DNA of 41,095 nucleotides from Flavobacteriaceae bacterium (GTDB taxonomy: Bacteria > Bacteroidota > Bacteroidia > Flavobacteriales > Flavobacteriaceae), in the NCBI GenBank assembly GCA_024762795.1, contig JANTGS010000016.1, positions 1 through 41,095 on the forward strand, written 5' to 3'. The translations under genes were made by a program, and so were the position numbers. Below the pieces are notes generated by a model. The model was not told the DNA's origin and did not search any database. It saw nothing but the letters and a program-made list of their open reading frames with translations. How positions within the stretch are numbered: position 1 is the stretch's first letter; each line of letters begins with the position of its first letter. Of this stretch, positions 8,662 through 17,261 are shown one piece after another.

Positions 8662-11577
8662 ATGAAAAACAGAATTTCAAATCTTTTACTGGTTTTTATA
8701 TTTGGGTTTACATTTTCAATGTATGCTCAGAATAAAACAGTTACAGGTACAGTTACAGATGCTGCTGATGGAAGTGTTTTACCGGGTGCGACTATAATCG
8801 TTAAGGGTACAACTACAGGAGTAACATCAGATTTTGATGGAAACTTTACAATAACTGTTGACGAAAATGATATCTTAGTAATAACTTTTATGGGGTATTA
8901 TGATCAGGAAGTTAGTGTACAGGGTAAAAGTGTTGTGAATATTCAACTGGAGGTAAATAAAAACCTCCTGGATGAGGTAGTAGTGGTAGCTTATGGTACC
9001 CAGAAGAGAGAAGCAGTAACCAGTTCGGTTGCAACAATTAAATCTGATAAGCTGGTCAATTTAACAGAGCCCAATGTGTCATCGATGCTGGAGGGTAAAG
9101 TTTCAGGGGTACAGGTTTCTGCAAGTGCAGGTGCTCCGGGTTCAGAGCCTGCAGTTTTAATACGGGGTATGGCCTCTTTAAATGGCAATATAACACCTCT
9201 CTGGGTAGTGGACGGGGTTATTCAGCACGGAACACCGGTTGTAAATCCTAATGACATTCAATCTGTATCAGTGTTAAAAGATGCTTCAGCAACTTCACTA
9301 TATGGATCCCGTGGAGCCAATGGTGTGATTATTATCACAACAAAAAGAGCAAAATCAGGGTTTGATGAATTATCTTTTACATTGAAATCCGGTATCAATC
9401 AATTTAACTCAGGTAATTTCAAAGTAATGAATTCACAGCAGTTGTATGACTACCATGCTTTGATGGGAAATACTCAGGAATGGTATACTCCTGATCTGCT
9501 TAACAGAGATTTCAATTGGATTGAAAATGCAACACAGGCTGCTTTGGTTCAGGATTATAATGTTTCTTATACTTCAAATACTGAAAAAGTAAATACTTAT
9601 ATTGGAGGTGGATACTATAATGAAGAAGGAACAATAAAAGGTTCAGATTTTGACCGTTATACATTTAGAATGAACTTAGATTATAAAGTAAATGAACGTT
9701 TGACTTTAAAACCTAAAGTGTCTTTTAGTTTTGATAACAGATATAGTGCCGAACACAACAGGTATGCCATGTATACAAATCTTCCTTGGGACCTTCCTTT
9801 TGATGAAGAAGGAAATGTGGTGAAGGCTCAGGATTCTAACGACTGGATAGGTAGAGATCAGTCTAACTATTACTACGATCTGCAATGGAATTATGGAAAA
9901 AGTAAAACTTTTAACATGAGTTTTAATGGAGATTTTGAGTTTAAGATATTAGATGACCTTAAGTTTATTTCAACAAATAACTTTACATTATATAATTCTA
10001 ATGGTATGTCTTATTCAGACCCACTTTCTGTTTCAGGTGAAGCAACTAACGGAAGTTTGTCAAATTCTACAGCCAGAAGATTTACAAGATTAACTACACA
10101 AATGTTAAATTATTCTAAAGAATTTGAAAATCAAACTATTACAGCTATATTAGGATATGAATATAATGATTATGTATATGAAAGTATGGGGGCTGTAGGT
10201 ATAGGTTTAATAGGTGGAGGTACAATTCTCGATGTAACCTCTGAACCAAAATCTATCTCAGGAACCAAAAATGATTATGCTATGCAATCAGTATTTTTTA
10301 ACATAGACTATTCTTATAAAAACCGTTATTTTGCTAAAGGATCTATTCGTAGAGACGGGGCTTCCAATTTTGGTATAGATAACCAATACGGTACATTCTT
10401 TTCTTTAGGAGCCGGTTGGAATATCCATAATGAAGATTTTTTTAATACTGATTGGGTAAACGTTTTAAAATTGAGAGCCAGTTACGGATCTGTTGGAAAT
10501 AGACCGGGTTCACTATATCCGTATCAAAGTACGTATTCTGCGAGTACACAATATGATGCAATTCCTGCAGCTACGCTTTCTCAATATGGAAATTCTGATC
10601 TATCCTGGGAAAAATCTTATGAAACCAACATAGCTATTGATACCAGATTCTTTGATAGAATTAGTGCAACATTTGAGTTTTATAATAAAAACACATCCGA
10701 CCTGCTGTATTATGTAGACCTTCCGGCTATTTCCGGATTTAACGGATATTGGGAAAATGTTGGAGGATTGAAAAATACAGGTTTTGAATTCTTTATGTCC
10801 GCCGATCTTTTTAAAGGAGATGGTTTTAACTGGAATCTCGGATTTAATATTGGGGTAAATAAAAATGAGATTACTGAATTATTTGAAGACCAGACAGAGA
10901 TTCCAAGAGGAAATAAGATATTCAAGATTGGGGAAGATATGAACTCCTGGTATATGCGAAAATGGGCCGGGGTACATCCCGGAAATGGTACCCCCTTGTG
11001 GGAAGTTGTAGATAGTGAAACAGGGGAGATCTCTTACACCGGTAATTACAACGAAGCAACCAAACAACTGGTGGGTAGTGGAACACCTGATTATATAGGT
11101 GGTTTTACATCGAATATGAGATTTAAAGGTTTTACTTTGGATGCCTTATTTAGTTTTGTAAAAGGAGGTGAGATCTATAATAGCTCTCGTGCATTATATG
11201 ATTCTGATGGTTTATACCCTACTTTTAACCAGCAAATACTAAATGATAGCTGGTCAAGATGGGAAAAGCCCGGAGATATTGCTTCTCATCCACGTGCTGT
11301 ATATGGTGGTAATAACAATTCAAATAAAACCTCTTCTCGTTATCTCGAAGACAGAAGTTATCTAAAACTTAAGAATATCACATTAGGATATGATATTCCT
11401 TTTAATTCAGACAAATCAATTATAAATAAAGCTCATATTTATTTTTCAGGTGAAAACCTGTTAACGTTTACAAATTATTCAGGGATGGATCCCGAAGTAG
11501 GGGGCTTAAGTGGGTCAACAAATAATTCTTATCCTGTACCCAAAAGATTTGTTTTCGGACTAAATTTTTCTTTCTAA
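8662..11577 (+). CDS. SusC-like TonB-dependent outer-membrane transporter
   Basis: The 971-residue protein starts with a signal peptide ending near MYAQ, followed by a carboxypeptidase-regulatory-like beta domain (TVTGTVTDAADGSVLPGATI, about residues 27-100). The TonB-dependent plug contains DEVVVVAYGTQKREAVTSSV, PGSEPAVLIRGMASL and SLYGSRGANGVIIITTKR (about residues 100-235). The rest is a 22-strand-type barrel that ends in FVFGLNFSF with the C-terminal aromatic residue expected for outer-membrane barrels. It imports oligosaccharides together with the SusD lid encoded 19 bases downstream, powered by TonB. There is no N-terminal STN domain, so control by an HTCS rather than by a sigma/anti-sigma pair fits. 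Length is normal for the family. Substrate cannot be read from the sequence. Confidence 0.97.
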   Translation: MKNRISNLLLVFIFGFTFSMYAQNKTVTGTVTDAADGSVLPGATIIVKGTTTGVTSDFDGNFTITVDENDILVITFMGYYDQEVSVQGKSVVNIQLEVNKNLLDEVVVVAYGTQKREAVTSSVATIKSDKLVNLTEPNVSSMLEGKVSGVQVSASAGAPGSEPAVLIRGMASLNGNITPLWVVDGVIQHGTPVVNPNDIQSVSVLKDASATSLYGSRGANGVIIITTKRAKSGFDELSFTLKSGINQFNSGNFKVMNSQQLYDYHALMGNTQEWYTPDLLNRDFNWIENATQAALVQDYNVSYTSNTEKVNTYIGGGYYNEEGTIKGSDFDRYTFRMNLDYKVNERLTLKPKVSFSFDNRYSAEHNRYAMYTNLPWDLPFDEEGNVVKAQDSNDWIGRDQSNYYYDLQWNYGKSKTFNMSFNGDFEFKILDDLKFISTNNFTLYNSNGMSYSDPLSVSGEATNGSLSNSTARRFTRLTTQMLNYSKEFENQTITAILGYEYNDYVYESMGAVGIGLIGGGTILDVTSEPKSISGTKNDYAMQSVFFNIDYSYKNRYFAKGSIRRDGASNFGIDNQYGTFFSLGAGWNIHNEDFFNTDWVNVLKLRASYGSVGNRPGSLYPYQSTYSASTQYDAIPAATLSQYGNSDLSWEKSYETNIAIDTRFFDRISATFEFYNKNTSDLLYYVDLPAISGFNGYWENVGGLKNTGFEFFMSADLFKGDGFNWNLGFNIGVNKNEITELFEDQTEIPRGNKIFKIGEDMNSWYMRKWAGVHPGNGTPLWEVVDSETGEISYTGNYNEATKQLVGSGTPDYIGGFTSNMRFKGFTLDALFSFVKGGEIYNSSRALYDSDGLYPTFNQQILNDSWSRWEKPGDIASHPRAVYGGNNNSNKTSSRYLEDRSYLKLKNITLGYDIPFNSDKSIINKAHIYFSGENLLTFTNYSGMDPEVGGLSGSTNNSYPVPKRFVFGLNFSF

Positions 11578-11596
11578 CAATATAAAAAATATACAA

Positions 11597-13252
11597 ATGA
11601 AAAAAATAATAGCATTATTTACATTGATAGGATTAGTAACTATTTCCTGTGATATAGTAAGGAATCCGTATGATGAAATTGCGGTAAGTACTCTTTTTGA
11701 AAGTGAAGGGGCACTGCAAACCGCTACATTAGGAAATTATGCCTTATTAAAAGGTAAAAACGGTATAGGGGGTTGGAATGATCAATTACACAGATTAACA
11801 GAATATCCCGGAGATAATGTATCCCTGAGTGGAAGTACAAGTGACCCGTTAAATTTTATTTATAATTACCGGGCAATTACAACCAACGGAAGGGTTGCCG
11901 ATTTTTGGAATGACTCATATAAAGCTATTGTAGGCTGTAATGTAGTTATTGAATCGGCTGAGGAAGGAGTTTCTGATAATTTAGATCAGCTTTTAGGTGA
12001 AAATTACTATTTAAGAGCATTAGTGTATTTTCAAATGGGAAATGTTTTTGGCCGTCCTTATAATCAAGGAACCTCCAATTTATCAGTTCCTTTAAAATTA
12101 ACCTCTGATGTAAATGATATTCCTAACCGTAATACAGTTGGTGAGGTTTATGATCAGGTGATCAGTGATTTATTAAAGGCAGAAATGCTGATGAATGAGA
12201 ATAAAACTGCAACCTTTGCAACAAAAGAAGCCGCTCAGGCATTGCTCTCAAGAGTATATCTGTATATGGAGGATAACGAAAATGCTGAAATATATGCAGA
12301 TAAAGTGATTAATTCCGGAAGGTATAAATTATTAACAACAGAACAATTCAAGCAATTGAACTATTTAAATCCAAAAGAAAGTTCAGAAGCAATATTCAGC
12401 ATAACCTTAAATAAAGATGCCGATCTTCCGGGTCAGTGGGACGATTGGTGGACCGTAGGTTCATTATATGCCACTATTGATGGAAGCGGATGGGGTGAGA
12501 TGTACGCTTCAAGTACTTATCTTGACTTGATAAATCAAAATGAAAATGATGCCAGAAAATCCTTTATCAGTGCTCAATATGTTGAAGAAAATCCGGCAGA
12601 CAGAAAGCCCTGGGTTTACTGGGTTGATAGTGATTATGTTTATCAAACAAGACTGACTACAGATAGTGGAGGAAAGACAACTTTTGAAGATAATGGAACA
12701 ACCTATACTGTAGAAGAAGAAGTTGTAAATGGAAAAACAAAATATTTCTTTCAGAACGGGGCAGGAAAACAATATGTGAATAAAGGTTTTGAAATGAAAA
12801 AACGTAATGGTTTCCCTAAATGGTTTATTATGAAAGCATCTCTTCAGGAAGGGGATGTACATTTATGGTCTCCTACCGTTTCAAGATTAGCTGAAATGTA
12901 TCTTAATAAAGCCGAATCATTTGCCAAAAGGGGAATGGACCAACAGGCCATTGATCAGGTTAATATTATTAGAGAAAGAGCAGGAATACCTACCTACTCA
13001 ATAGAAACTATACCAGAAGGTAAATCAGTTCTCGATATAGTTCTAGAAGAACGCAGATTAGAATTTGCCTTTGAAGGGCATCGTAAATTTGATGTATTCA
13101 GAAATGGAGAAACAATGAATAGAAGATATCCTGGTGGACATTTATGGGGTGCTAATCCTTTTTACGAGATCCCTGCAAATCATAACAGAGTTGTTGAATT
13201 TCTGCCTGAAAAGCAAATTATTTTGCAACCCGGCTTAATTCAAAATCCTTAA
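11597..13252 (+). CDS. SusD/RagB-family glycan-binding lipoprotein
   Basis: The 551-residue lipoprotein has a signal ending in VTISC (Cys at about residue 18). SusD-like N-terminal TPR helices follow, including YYLRALVYFQMGNVFGRPYN, then the characteristic C-terminal part SRLAEMYLNKAESFAKRG, VNIIRERAGIP and LEERRLEFAFEGHRKFDVFR. It forms the surface lid of the SusC channel and binds the glycan. It follows susC by 19 bases, as is standard, and is followed by a strong hairpin at 13261-13290 that may reduce read-through into the next gene. Length is in the usual SusD range. There is no sign of truncation. Confidence 0.96.
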   Translation: MKKIIALFTLIGLVTISCDIVRNPYDEIAVSTLFESEGALQTATLGNYALLKGKNGIGGWNDQLHRLTEYPGDNVSLSGSTSDPLNFIYNYRAITTNGRVADFWNDSYKAIVGCNVVIESAEEGVSDNLDQLLGENYYLRALVYFQMGNVFGRPYNQGTSNLSVPLKLTSDVNDIPNRNTVGEVYDQVISDLLKAEMLMNENKTATFATKEAAQALLSRVYLYMEDNENAEIYADKVINSGRYKLLTTEQFKQLNYLNPKESSEAIFSITLNKDADLPGQWDDWWTVGSLYATIDGSGWGEMYASSTYLDLINQNENDARKSFISAQYVEENPADRKPWVYWVDSDYVYQTRLTTDSGGKTTFEDNGTTYTVEEEVVNGKTKYFFQNGAGKQYVNKGFEMKKRNGFPKWFIMKASLQEGDVHLWSPTVSRLAEMYLNKAESFAKRGMDQQAIDQVNIIRERAGIPTYSIETIPEGKSVLDIVLEERRLEFAFEGHRKFDVFRNGETMNRRYPGGHLWGANPFYEIPANHNRVVEFLPEKQIILQPGLIQNP

Positions 13253-13260
13253 ATATAGCT

Positions 13261-13290
13261 AATTGAAAGCCCTTTCAAGGGCTTTCAATT
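13261..13290 (+). terminator. Strong hairpin after susD
   Basis: AATTGAAAGCCCT and AGGGCTTTCAATT form a perfect 13-bp stem with a TTCA loop, starting 8 bases after the susD stop. No run of T follows (next bases GTACTCG), so it is not a textbook intrinsic terminator. It may be a partial terminator or a 3'-end stabilising hairpin that keeps susCD transcript levels above those of the downstream lipoproteins. Confidence 0.65.
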
Positions 13291-13444
13291 GTACTCGATT
13301 AATTTCTTGAACTACTTATATATTATTTGGTAATAGATCAACTCAAGATATAATAAAAATACTCAATAAGGTAGTAATCAAAAGTCTTAGAATTAATCGG
13401 TGCATCCAGCAAATGAAAAATATTAATAAAAAATATACAAAATT

Positions 13445-14008
13445 ATGAATACCATTAAAGCTTATAAAAGAATAAACATTGTTGTTTTTTTGACCTTTTT
13501 ACTATTGACAACAATATCTTGTGAGGTTGAAGTTGTAACTCCGGATCCGGATCTACTTCCTCCTGTAGCCCTTGACCGTACAGGATGGCAAATCATTGAC
13601 TACAGCAGTCAGGAAGATCATGATGGTGAAGGGCCATATCCAAACGGAAGATGTGACGCTATACTTGACGGAAATCCTGATACATTCTGGCACTCTTGTT
13701 GGGAAGGTTGCTCACCAACTTTGCCTCATTATATTGTGGTTGATATGTTAAATGAATCTGAAGTAAATGGTTTTTACCTCTTGCAAAGGCAATCGCTTAG
13801 CCGAAATATTGAAACCTGTGAAATACTGATCAGTAGCGACAATCAAAACTGGGAATCTTTGGGTGATTTTAATTTGGAAAAGACTAAAGATCAGCAAGTT
13901 CTTACTTTACCAGAAACCAAGACATTCAGGTATTTTAAATTTGTGGTTAAAACTGTTTTTGATGGCACAAATAATGCTGCATTGGCAGAACTTTCACCCT
14001 TTGTTTAA
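13445..14008 (+). CDS. F5/8 type C (discoidin-like) domain lipoprotein
   Basis: The 187-residue protein has a lipoprotein signal ending LLTTISC (Cys at about residue 28), a short Pro/Asp-rich linker, and one F5/8C galactose-binding-like domain (about residues 45-187). The domain shows the family pattern ILDGNPDTFWHSCW, VVDMLNESEVNGFYLLQRQS, ILISSDNQNWESLGDF and FRYFKFVVKT. Such modules bind carbohydrates, so a surface glycan-binding role next to SusD is likely. It is closely similar to the C-terminal module of the following gene, including the paired cysteines in WHSCWxGC that could form a disulfide. It lies 192 bases after susD, past a hairpin, and before the DUF3472 lipoprotein gene on the same strand. 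Confidence 0.85.
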   Translation: MNTIKAYKRINIVVFLTFLLLTTISCEVEVVTPDPDLLPPVALDRTGWQIIDYSSQEDHDGEGPYPNGRCDAILDGNPDTFWHSCWEGCSPTLPHYIVVDMLNESEVNGFYLLQRQSLSRNIETCEILISSDNQNWESLGDFNLEKTKDQQVLTLPETKTFRYFKFVVKTVFDGTNNAALAELSPFV

Positions 14009-14059
14009 AACTACTGAATTTGTTTTATCCTTAAACTTTTACAGTTGATAGTTGTTAAA

Positions 14060-15874
14060 ATGATAAAAAAAATCAAGATTTTTAGAAGTGCAGGTATTAT
14101 TCTCTTTTTATTATTTGGGATTGCCTGTAGTAGTGGATGTGATGAAGATCTGACTCAAAAATCTCAAGATACTTTATCTGATATTGATTTTGTGGTTTCT
14201 GTACCCTGTGAAGGGAATAGCTGGGTATATAACAACCTGAATTCTACCAATAATATTGTTAAAGAAGGCGGGATAATGAACTGGTCTAATCCAAGTGATA
14301 AGATCAGAACCTATTTTTATGCCGAATCTACAGGAAATATTGAAGTAGGAATAAAAGCAAAATTCAATGGTACAACTAAGTTGAAAGTAACTTTGGGAGA
14401 CGAAATGAAAGAGGTTACATTTAATGCCTCTGAACAACTTAAAGAATATCCAGTTGGTAGTTTTTCGGTTCATCAGAAAGGATATCATTATATTGAACTG
14501 GAAGGCCTTCAAAGGGAGGGTTCTTCTTTTGGAGAGATCTCAAATATATTGCTGGGAGATCAGCAATGGAGATCAAAGATAACTTATATCGATAAAGATT
14601 GGTTCTATTGGGGAAGAAGAGGGCCCTCTGTACATTTAAAATTTGATGAACCTGTAAATAAAAATATTGTCTGGTTCTATAATGAGATAACTATTCCTGA
14701 GGGAAGTGATCCGGTTGGTTCTTATTTTATGGCGAATGGTTTTTCTTCGGGTTATTTTGGTATCCAGGTAAATTCGGAAACAGAAAGGCGTGTTCTTTTT
14801 TCTGTATGGAGTGCTTATGATACCCAAAACCCAAATCAGATTCCGGAAAAATATAAGGTTAAACCACTTGGTCATGGAGAAGATGTCAGAGTGGGAGAAT
14901 TTGGTAATGAAGGCTCCGGTGCACAAAGTTACATGCTTTTTAACTGGAAAGCAGGAACGACTTATCGCTTTTTATTAAAAGGTGAATCTTTAGAAGATAA
15001 TTCTATCGATTACACGGCTTATTTTTATGCTCCTGAGTTAGGAAAGTGGAAATTGATAGCCAGTTTCAGAAGACCATATCCAAAAAGTAAACATCTAACG
15101 GATTTATATTCATTTTTAGAGAATTTTGAACCTTCTGCAGGTGACATTTCAAGAAAAGTAAATTATTCAAATCAGTGGGTGTATGCAACTGATGGAAATT
15201 GGCATGAAATCACTTCCGCAAAATTTACTATAGATAATACAGGAGCCAGTGGAATTCGATTAGATTATGACGGAGGAGTTAAAGGAAATAATTTTTACCT
15301 GAGAAATTGCGGTTTTTTTAAAGATAATCAAAGTCCGGATTTAAATTTTTCCAGAACTTCAGCAGGAATTCCACCTGATGTTGATTTTACTCAATTGGAA
15401 GTTCCTACTCTTCAGGAGGATTCGGGTGCCTTGTTGTTAGATAGATCAAACTGGTCAATATCATCTTATAGTACGCAGGAAGATCAAGGTGGTGAAGGGG
15501 ATACAGGAAGGGCTAAAGATGTTTTAGATTGTAAACTTGATACCTACTGGCATTCCTGCTGGTCAGGATGTACAGCGGTACCACCCCACTCAATAGTTGT
15601 AGATATGAAGCAGATACAGAAAGTTGACGGATTTAGGTTTAATCAAAGGCAAAGTCTCTCCAGGGCCGTAAAATCTATCGAATTACAAATCAGTAATGAT
15701 AATAAGAACTGGGAAAGTTTGGGTGAATTTAATCTGCAGAATTCAATTCATAATCAGGATATTGATTTGGGCAATTCAAAAGAATTCAGGTATTTTAAGT
15801 TTATTGCCAGGTCTGCATATGACGGAACAGATCATGCAGCAATGGCAGAAATAGCTCCTTATACCTTAGATTGA
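14060..15874 (+). CDS. DUF5077/DUF3472 lipoprotein with C-terminal F5/8C module
   Basis: From ATG 14060 the protein has 604 residues. An in-frame TTG at 14045 would add five residues, but the ATG places the lipoprotein signal (GIILFLLFGIACSSGC) better. Residues of about 40-170 are DUF5077-like. Residues of about 175-400 are DUF3472 with WGRRGPSVHLKFDEP, GSYFMANGFSSGYFGIQVNS and FSVWSAYD. The last 145 residues are an F5/8C module (LDRSNWSISSYSTQEDQ, YWHSCWSGC, RQSLSRAVKSIELQISND). It is a paralog of the gene at 1389 with an added module that resembles the preceding small lipoprotein, so the locus has gained parts by duplication and fusion. A surface glycan-binding or processing role is inferred; no DUF3472 activity is known to me. 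Confidence 0.87.
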   Translation: MIKKIKIFRSAGIILFLLFGIACSSGCDEDLTQKSQDTLSDIDFVVSVPCEGNSWVYNNLNSTNNIVKEGGIMNWSNPSDKIRTYFYAESTGNIEVGIKAKFNGTTKLKVTLGDEMKEVTFNASEQLKEYPVGSFSVHQKGYHYIELEGLQREGSSFGEISNILLGDQQWRSKITYIDKDWFYWGRRGPSVHLKFDEPVNKNIVWFYNEITIPEGSDPVGSYFMANGFSSGYFGIQVNSETERRVLFSVWSAYDTQNPNQIPEKYKVKPLGHGEDVRVGEFGNEGSGAQSYMLFNWKAGTTYRFLLKGESLEDNSIDYTAYFYAPELGKWKLIASFRRPYPKSKHLTDLYSFLENFEPSAGDISRKVNYSNQWVYATDGNWHEITSAKFTIDNTGASGIRLDYDGGVKGNNFYLRNCGFFKDNQSPDLNFSRTSAGIPPDVDFTQLEVPTLQEDSGALLLDRSNWSISSYSTQEDQGGEGDTGRAKDVLDCKLDTYWHSCWSGCTAVPPHSIVVDMKQIQKVDGFRFNQRQSLSRAVKSIELQISNDNKNWESLGEFNLQNSIHNQDIDLGNSKEFRYFKFIARSAYDGTDHAAMAEIAPYTLD

Positions 15875-15905
15875 TGATAAAATAAATTGTACAAACAAAA
15901 GTAAA

Positions 15906-16880
15906 TTGAATACAAAAATATTAGTCATAGGAGCCTGCGGGCAAATAGGTACAGAACTTACTGCAAAACTCAGATTGCAGTTGGGTAAAGATGCGGTAAT
16001 AGCATCTGATATCAAAGAAGGTACGGACGAGTTTATGAATTCTGGTCCTTTCGAATTTATCAATGCCATGGATAAAGGAGAAATCCTTGAGGCTGTTGAA
16101 AAACATCATATTACTGATGTTTACCTGATGTCAGCAATGTTATCAGCCACAGCTGAAAAATATCCCTCAAAAGGATGGGATCTTAATATGGCCTCTCTTT
16201 TAAACGTTTTGGAAATAGCTAAAGCAAAGAAAATAAAGAAAGTATTTTGGCCAAGTTCAATAGCTGTATTCGGTCCAACAACACCAAAAAAAGATACACC
16301 TCAGACAACAATAATGGAGCCTTCAACCGTTTATGGAATAAGTAAGCAGGCAGGCGAACGTTGGTGTGAATATTATTTTAATAATTATGGAGTGGATGTT
16401 AGAAGTTTAAGATATCCCGGAATAATAAGCTGGAAAACCAATCCCGGAGGAGGAACAACCGACTATGCAATTGAAATCTTTCACGAAGCATTACGGCATA
16501 AAAAATATTGTTCATTTTTATCAGCAGAAACAAGACTTCCCATGATGTATATGGATGATGCAGTTGAGGCAACAATACAAATTATGAATGCACCCGGATC
16601 TGAAATCAAAATTCGTTCTTCATATAATATTGCTGCTATGAGCTTTACTCCTGAGGTTATTTCTGAAAAAATAAAAGGATATATACCAGAATTTGAAATT
16701 ACTTATAAGCCTGATTCCAGGCAGTCAATTGCAAGTAATTGGCCGCAAAGTATTGATGATACAGAAGCCAGAAAAGATTGGAACTGGAGTCATCAATTTA
16801 ATCTGGAAAAAATGGTGGAAAGGATGATTTATAGTTTGAGTAATAAATATAAACTAATGGAGCCGGAGCTAAATTATTGA
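15906..16880 (+). CDS. tdh: L-threonine 3-dehydrogenase, extended-SDR type
   Basis: The 324-residue protein is an epimerase-like extended short-chain dehydrogenase. It has the NAD motif GACGQIG near the start, FWPSSIAVFGPTTPK, the catalytic YGISK (Tyr143, Lys147), and the signature blocks RYPGIISWKTNPGGGTTDYA and LPMMYMDDAVEATI. These are those of the NAD-dependent L-threonine 3-dehydrogenases described from Flavobacterium and relatives. The reaction is oxidation of L-threonine to 2-amino-3-ketobutyrate in the cytoplasm. The start is an unusual TTG: no in-frame ATG lies before residue 45, and the Rossmann glycines need this start. It follows the DUF3472-F5/8C gene by 31 bases, so it seems to belong to the glycan locus transcript, an unexpected setting. 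A related sugar-nucleotide epimerase is a less likely alternative. Confidence 0.85.
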   Translation: MNTKILVIGACGQIGTELTAKLRLQLGKDAVIASDIKEGTDEFMNSGPFEFINAMDKGEILEAVEKHHITDVYLMSAMLSATAEKYPSKGWDLNMASLLNVLEIAKAKKIKKVFWPSSIAVFGPTTPKKDTPQTTIMEPSTVYGISKQAGERWCEYYFNNYGVDVRSLRYPGIISWKTNPGGGTTDYAIEIFHEALRHKKYCSFLSAETRLPMMYMDDAVEATIQIMNAPGSEIKIRSSYNIAAMSFTPEVISEKIKGYIPEFEITYKPDSRQSIASNWPQSIDDTEARKDWNWSHQFNLEKMVERMIYSLSNKYKLMEPELNY

Positions 16881-17005
16881 GCTTTAATATAATGGTCAAA
16901 TAGATCTGGTAACAGGGGTTGGTCTGTACAGATAAAAATGATCCGGTTTAAAATTAAGTTTATTAAGATAATTTTTTGAGTTCATTATTTTGAGTTAATA
17001 TTTGG

Positions 17006-17035
17006 AAGGGGCAGGGTTTTAACTTTGCCCTTTTT
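17006..17035 (+). terminator. Rho-independent terminator after tdh
   Basis: AAGGGGCAGGG pairs with CTTTGCCCTTT (including G-T pairs) around a short AT loop and runs into TTTTT. It lies 126 bases after the tdh stop and should end the glycan-locus transcript. Confidence 0.6.
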
Positions 17036-17040
17036 AAAAG

Positions 17041-17249
17041 AAGAATTACTCATTTATATTTCTTTGTTATTGTAAAAGAAATAGTTGAATTCGGTTTTTT
17101 AAAACAGATAGTGGTGAAGTTATAGGAAAAGAAGCAAAAATTTTAAACAGGTCAATTTGGATGATACAATTACAGGAAAAGCTTATTTTAATACAAAGAT
17201 ATATAATGTCAATGGATTGTCAGGTTTCAGAATTAATTTGGCTTATTAA
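17041..17249 (+). pseudogene. Possible decayed gene remnant (unrecognised)
   Basis: The 381-base gap between tdh and the transporter gene has no intact gene. After the terminator there is a protein-like stretch split by frame. The codons from 17107 read DSGEVIGKEAK. A one-base shift in the A run at 17136-17140 then continues as NFKQVNLDDTITGKAYFNT and on to SGFRINLAY before TAA at 17247-17249. A second shift in the T run near 17094-17099 would extend it upstream. This pattern fits the C-terminal end of a lost gene worn by homopolymer indels. I do not recognise the family, and chance is possible at this length. Confidence 0.3.
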
Positions 17250-17261
17250 TAAACAAAGCTG

